A DNA stretch of 7,716 bases from Pseudomonadota bacterium (lineage in GTDB: Bacteria > Bdellovibrionota_B > Oligoflexia > Silvanigrellales > Silvanigrellaceae). The DNA lies in assembly GCA_027490595.1 (NCBI GenBank), contig JAIXXU010000131.1:1-7716 (forward strand), read 5' to 3'. The translations under genes were made by a program, and so were the position numbers. Of this stretch, positions 5,166-7,716 are shown one piece after another. Below the pieces are notes generated by a model. It worked only from the letters and a program-made list of their open reading frames with translations, was not told where the DNA came from and searched no databases. Within the stretch, counting starts at the first letter, position 1, and each line of letters begins with the position of its first letter.

Positions 5166-6242
5166 ATGCTCAAACAGCTTGAAAAAATACAGCGTCGTTT
5201 TCTAGAAGTCGAAAGCCTTCTAGCTCTCCCTGCCGTCATATCTAAACAAAAAGAATTCCGTCAACTTAGTAAAGAACGTGCTGAGCTAGAAGAAATTGTT
5301 TTAGTTTATAAGGAATTCCTAAGGCTTGAACAAGAGACCATCGATACAAAAGCTCTTTTCAATGAATCCATAGGTGAGTTGAAGGCACTCGCCTACGAAG
5401 AACTTCAAGAACTGCAAAAGCAGCAAATTCACCTTGAACAAAAATTATCTCTCATGCTGATTCCCAAAGACCCAAACGACGGTAAAAATGTATTTTTAGA
5501 AATACGCGCGGGGGCTGGAGGCGATGAAGCTAGTCTGTTTGCTGGTGAGCTTTTTAGAGCTTACTGTCGTTATGCCGACCGCCAAAAATGGAAGGTTGAG
5601 CTGATGTCGCTGAACGAAAATGAACTCGGTGGTGCAAAAGAAGTCATTGCCCTCATTGAAGGAGACGCTGTTTTTCGAACGCTAAAATACGAAAGCGGCG
5701 TTCATAGAGTTCAGCGGGTACCAAAAACCGAAGCTCAAGGACGCGTTCACACATCCACTATTACCGTAGCTATACTTCCAGAGGCTGATGACGTTGATGT
5801 AACTATCAATGAGTCCGATTTGCGTATTGATACCTACAGGGCAGGTGGAGCTGGTGGACAGCACGTCAACAGAACTGATTCCGCGGTCCGCCTTACGCAT
5901 TTGCCCAGCGGAATAGTCGTTGCGTGCCAAGACGAACGCTCTCAAATAAAAAATCGCTCCAAAGCGATGAAAATTCTCCAAGCCAAACTTCTCGAAATGG
6001 CTCAAATGGAAAAAGAAAAGACCTTTTCTGAGGAACGGAAATTACAAGTTGGACGAGGCGATCGAAGCGAACGTATTCGTACGTATAACTTTCCACAGTC
6101 TAGAATTACCGATCATCGCATCAATTTCACCATCCACTCCATTGAGGAATTCATGGAAGGTGAGCTACAACAAATGCTTGACGCCCTTCTTTCCTTTGAT
6201 CAGTCCGAAAGACTCAAAGCACAAGCACAAGGCAATCCTTAA
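5166..6242 (+). CDS. prfA: Peptide chain release factor 1 (RF1)
   Basis: RF1 recognises UAA and UAG stop codons and triggers release of the finished peptide on the ribosome. The protein is 358 residues, normal for the family. The coiled N-terminal domain (1-100) is followed by the conserved EIRAGAGGDEASLFAGELFR (112-131). The stop-codon-reading tripeptide of RF1 type is PKT (186-188), in HRVQRVPKTEAQGRVHTS. E. coli has PAT, so the middle residue differs, as it can within PxT. The catalytic GGQ is at 230-232 in RAGGAGGQHVNRTDSAVR, and Gln232 is the predicted methylation target of PrmC. The C-terminus contains RSERIRTYNFPQSRITDHR. Only a weak AGGG is seen about 15 bases upstream of the ATG. Its start 11 bases after rpmE suggests translational coupling. 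Confidence 0.98.
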   Translation: MLKQLEKIQRRFLEVESLLALPAVISKQKEFRQLSKERAELEEIVLVYKEFLRLEQETIDTKALFNESIGELKALAYEELQELQKQQIHLEQKLSLMLIPKDPNDGKNVFLEIRAGAGGDEASLFAGELFRAYCRYADRQKWKVELMSLNENELGGAKEVIALIEGDAVFRTLKYESGVHRVQRVPKTEAQGRVHTSTITVAILPEADDVDVTINESDLRIDTYRAGGAGGQHVNRTDSAVRLTHLPSGIVVACQDERSQIKNRSKAMKILQAKLLEMAQMEKEKTFSEERKLQVGRGDRSERIRTYNFPQSRITDHRINFTIHSIEEFMEGELQQMLDALLSFDQSERLKAQAQGNP

Positions 6243-6245
6243 ACC

Positions 6246-7196
6246 ATGACTGACAATGAATCACTTTCATTGCGCGAACCTTGGACGTCAAGACAAATTC
6301 TGCAATGGACAACTCAAAAATTTAAAGATTTATCTCTAGAGACACCACAACTTGACGCACAATTGCTGCTTTGCCACGTCTTGCAAGTCTCGAAAATTCA
6401 GCTTTATATGGATCTTGATCGCCCCTTAAGCCATACAGAACGCAACAATTTGAGAGAACTTGTAAAAAAACGAATGAATGGAGCCCCAGTAGCCTATTTA
6501 CTTCAAGAAAAACATTGGTATCAAAGCATTTTTTACGTGGATTCACGAGTTCTTATTCCAAGACCAGAGACTGAATGCATCATCGATTTTGCATTGGATG
6601 CTTTTCCAAATAAGGACAACCATCCTCGCGTGATATTTGATTTTTGCACGGGTTCTGGATGTCTTGCCATAACATTAGCAACTTTATTTCCAAATGCTCA
6701 AGTTGTCGCCATTGATATCAGCCCCCTTGCGCTGGCTGTAGCAAAGGAAAACTGTCAACGCTTAAACACTCCACACATTAGCCTAAAAGAACTAGATTTA
6801 ACTAATCACACTAGCTACCTAAGCCTGTTGCATGAGTTTGGTCAGGCACAGCTAATTGTGGCAAATCCCCCCTATATTTCTGAACATGAATGGCCACAAC
6901 TAGCCACATCAGTAAAAGATTTCGAACCTAAAATAGCATTAACTGCGCCTCAAAATGGCTTAGGAATTGCCTTTAACATCATTGAATTTTGTGAAAAATA
7001 CGAACTTCTAAGGGCAAATGATTCTTTCTTCGCCATGGAACTGGGCATCAATCAACCACAAAAAATTTTAAATAGCGCGCTATTGAACAACATACGACAA
7101 ATTCAGACCTGCAAAACTTATGAAGTGAAATGCGATCTGGATGGAAACCCAAGATTCCTCTGCTCCCAAGATAAAAAGTCAGACGTAAAATCCTAA
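6246..7196 (+). CDS. prmC: Release factor glutamine methyltransferase
   Basis: PrmC (formerly HemK) transfers a methyl group from S-adenosylmethionine to the GGQ glutamine of release factors, which speeds peptide release. The 316-residue protein has the helical substrate-binding N-domain (about 1-85), then LIPRPETE (103-110). The SAM-binding motif I is VIFDFCTGSGCLAITLA (129-145), where Cys replaces the more usual Gly in DxGTGSG. The acidic residue after strand 2 is in VVAIDIS (153-159). The diagnostic NPPY is at 207-210 in LIVANPPYISEHEW. The C-terminus has DLDGNPRFL (297-305). At about 30 residues longer than the E. coli protein, it has a charged extra tail. It starts only 3 bases after prfA stops, so enzyme and substrate are co-produced. 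No terminator hairpin is visible in the 24 bases before the convergent dehydrogenase gene. Confidence 0.97.
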   Translation: MTDNESLSLREPWTSRQILQWTTQKFKDLSLETPQLDAQLLLCHVLQVSKIQLYMDLDRPLSHTERNNLRELVKKRMNGAPVAYLLQEKHWYQSIFYVDSRVLIPRPETECIIDFALDAFPNKDNHPRVIFDFCTGSGCLAITLATLFPNAQVVAIDISPLALAVAKENCQRLNTPHISLKELDLTNHTSYLSLLHEFGQAQLIVANPPYISEHEWPQLATSVKDFEPKIALTAPQNGLGIAFNIIEFCEKYELLRANDSFFAMELGINQPQKILNSALLNNIRQIQTCKTYEVKCDLDGNPRFLCSQDKKSDVKS

Positions 7197-7220
7197 ATAA
7201 AAAACAGCTAAAATTCTACC

Positions 7221-7716
7221 CTATGTTGTGTGCCTAACGACTTGATACGTAACAGGGGATTGTACCACTGGCATAATAATAATTTCATCTAGATTCACAT
7301 GAGCAGGCTCACAAAGCACCTTTACAATAACTCGCCCCACATCAGAAGCTTTCAAAACATCCGCATTTGCATAAACCTTGTCCGCTTTTTCTGAATCACC
7401 TTTAAACCTCACAAGACTAAACTCTGTTTTCACCATGCCAGGAGAAACCAGTGTAACTTTCACATTTTTGTCATAAAGCTCTTGACGCATGGTTTGGCTA
7501 AATGCACGAACAGCAAACTTTGACGCACAATAAATAGAGCCTCCATCATAGGTATAATGACCAGCAATGCTACCAATATGAAAGATATGACCTTCACCCT
7601 TTTTCACCATCTGACGACCAACCGCCCCAGAAAGTTTAAAAACAGCATTAATATTTGTGTTAAGCACAATATCCACGTCATCTGCCAAAGCATCTATTGC
7701 TTGTGTTCGCGTCAAC
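7221..7716 (-). CDS. Short-chain dehydrogenase/reductase, C-terminal part (cut by right edge)
   Basis: The reading frame continues past the right edge, and the 165 codons present lack the N-terminal nucleotide-binding glycine motif. The TTG at 7715 is therefore not the real start. Counting from that TTG, visible catalytic residues are Asn21 (NTNINAVF), Ser49 (HIGSIAGHY), Tyr62 and Lys66 (YCASK), the complete classical tetrad. SPGMVKTEFSLVRF (91-104) is the loop after strand 6. The C-terminal pattern LKASDVGRVIVKVLCEPAHVNLDEIIIMPVVQSP resembles YdfG-type NADP-dependent 3-hydroxy acid or serine dehydrogenases. The exact substrate cannot be read from the sequence. The gene is convergent with prmC and ends 24 bases from it, and it is probably unrelated to the translation operon. 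Family is certain; the YdfG-like subgroup is likely. Confidence 0.93.
   Translation of the reverse strand, partial: LTRTQAIDALADDVDIVLNTNINAVFKLSGAVGRQMVKKGEGHIFHIGSIAGHYTYDGGSIYCASKFAVRAFSQTMRQELYDKNVKVTLVSPGMVKTEFSLVRFKGDSEKADKVYANADVLKASDVGRVIVKVLCEPAHVNLDEIIIMPVVQSPVTYQVVRHTT

Overview
The window looks like part of a Gram-negative bacterial chromosome of moderately low GC (about 40 % by eye). The evidence is a lipoprotein signal, a second secreted protein, a membrane-anchored periplasmic thioredoxin-like protein, and the run rpmE-prfA-prmC. That gene order occurs in deltaproteobacterial and Bdellovibrio-like groups, in Chlamydiota and in some Gram-positives. The gammaproteobacterial order hemA-prfA-prmC is not what is seen here. 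I cannot fix the phylum. A long disordered protein ending in a tight two-helix membrane hairpin resembles chlamydial inclusion-membrane (Inc) proteins in shape. This makes a host-associated lifestyle possible but not proven.

Layout. 1-321 (minus): 5' part of a secreted protein gene with a likely TTG start, cut by the left edge. 423-2144 (minus): complete M3-family zinc oligopeptidase with HEFGH. 2145-2244: divergent control region with a 15-base palindrome. 2245-2625 (plus): small unrecognised lipoprotein. 2662-2715: well-formed sigma70-type promoter and strong ribosome binding site. 2724-3767 (plus): Ser/Thr/Asn/Pro-rich protein with a C-terminal double membrane segment. 3928-4530 (minus): TlpA/DsbE-like thioredoxin-fold protein, convergent with the previous gene.

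4531-4929 has no protein gene but is the most informative non-coding stretch. On the minus strand a consensus-like promoter (TTGACA, 18 bases, CATAAT) leads into an RNA that I recognise as 6S RNA from its apical stem. It ends at a clean intrinsic terminator just upstream of the TlpA-like gene. On the plus strand the same gap holds the rpmE promoter and a leader hairpin.

4930-7196 (plus) is a compact translation operon. rpmE encodes ribosomal protein bL31, prfA encodes release factor RF1, and prmC encodes the methyltransferase that modifies the RF1 GGQ glutamine. Gaps between them are 11 and 3 bases, so RF1 and its modifying enzyme are made together. 7221-7716 (minus) is the C-terminal part of a short-chain dehydrogenase cut by the right edge.

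The strongest leads are the 6S RNA gene, hidden under a spurious plus-strand reading frame, and the Inc-shaped membrane protein with its own promoter.
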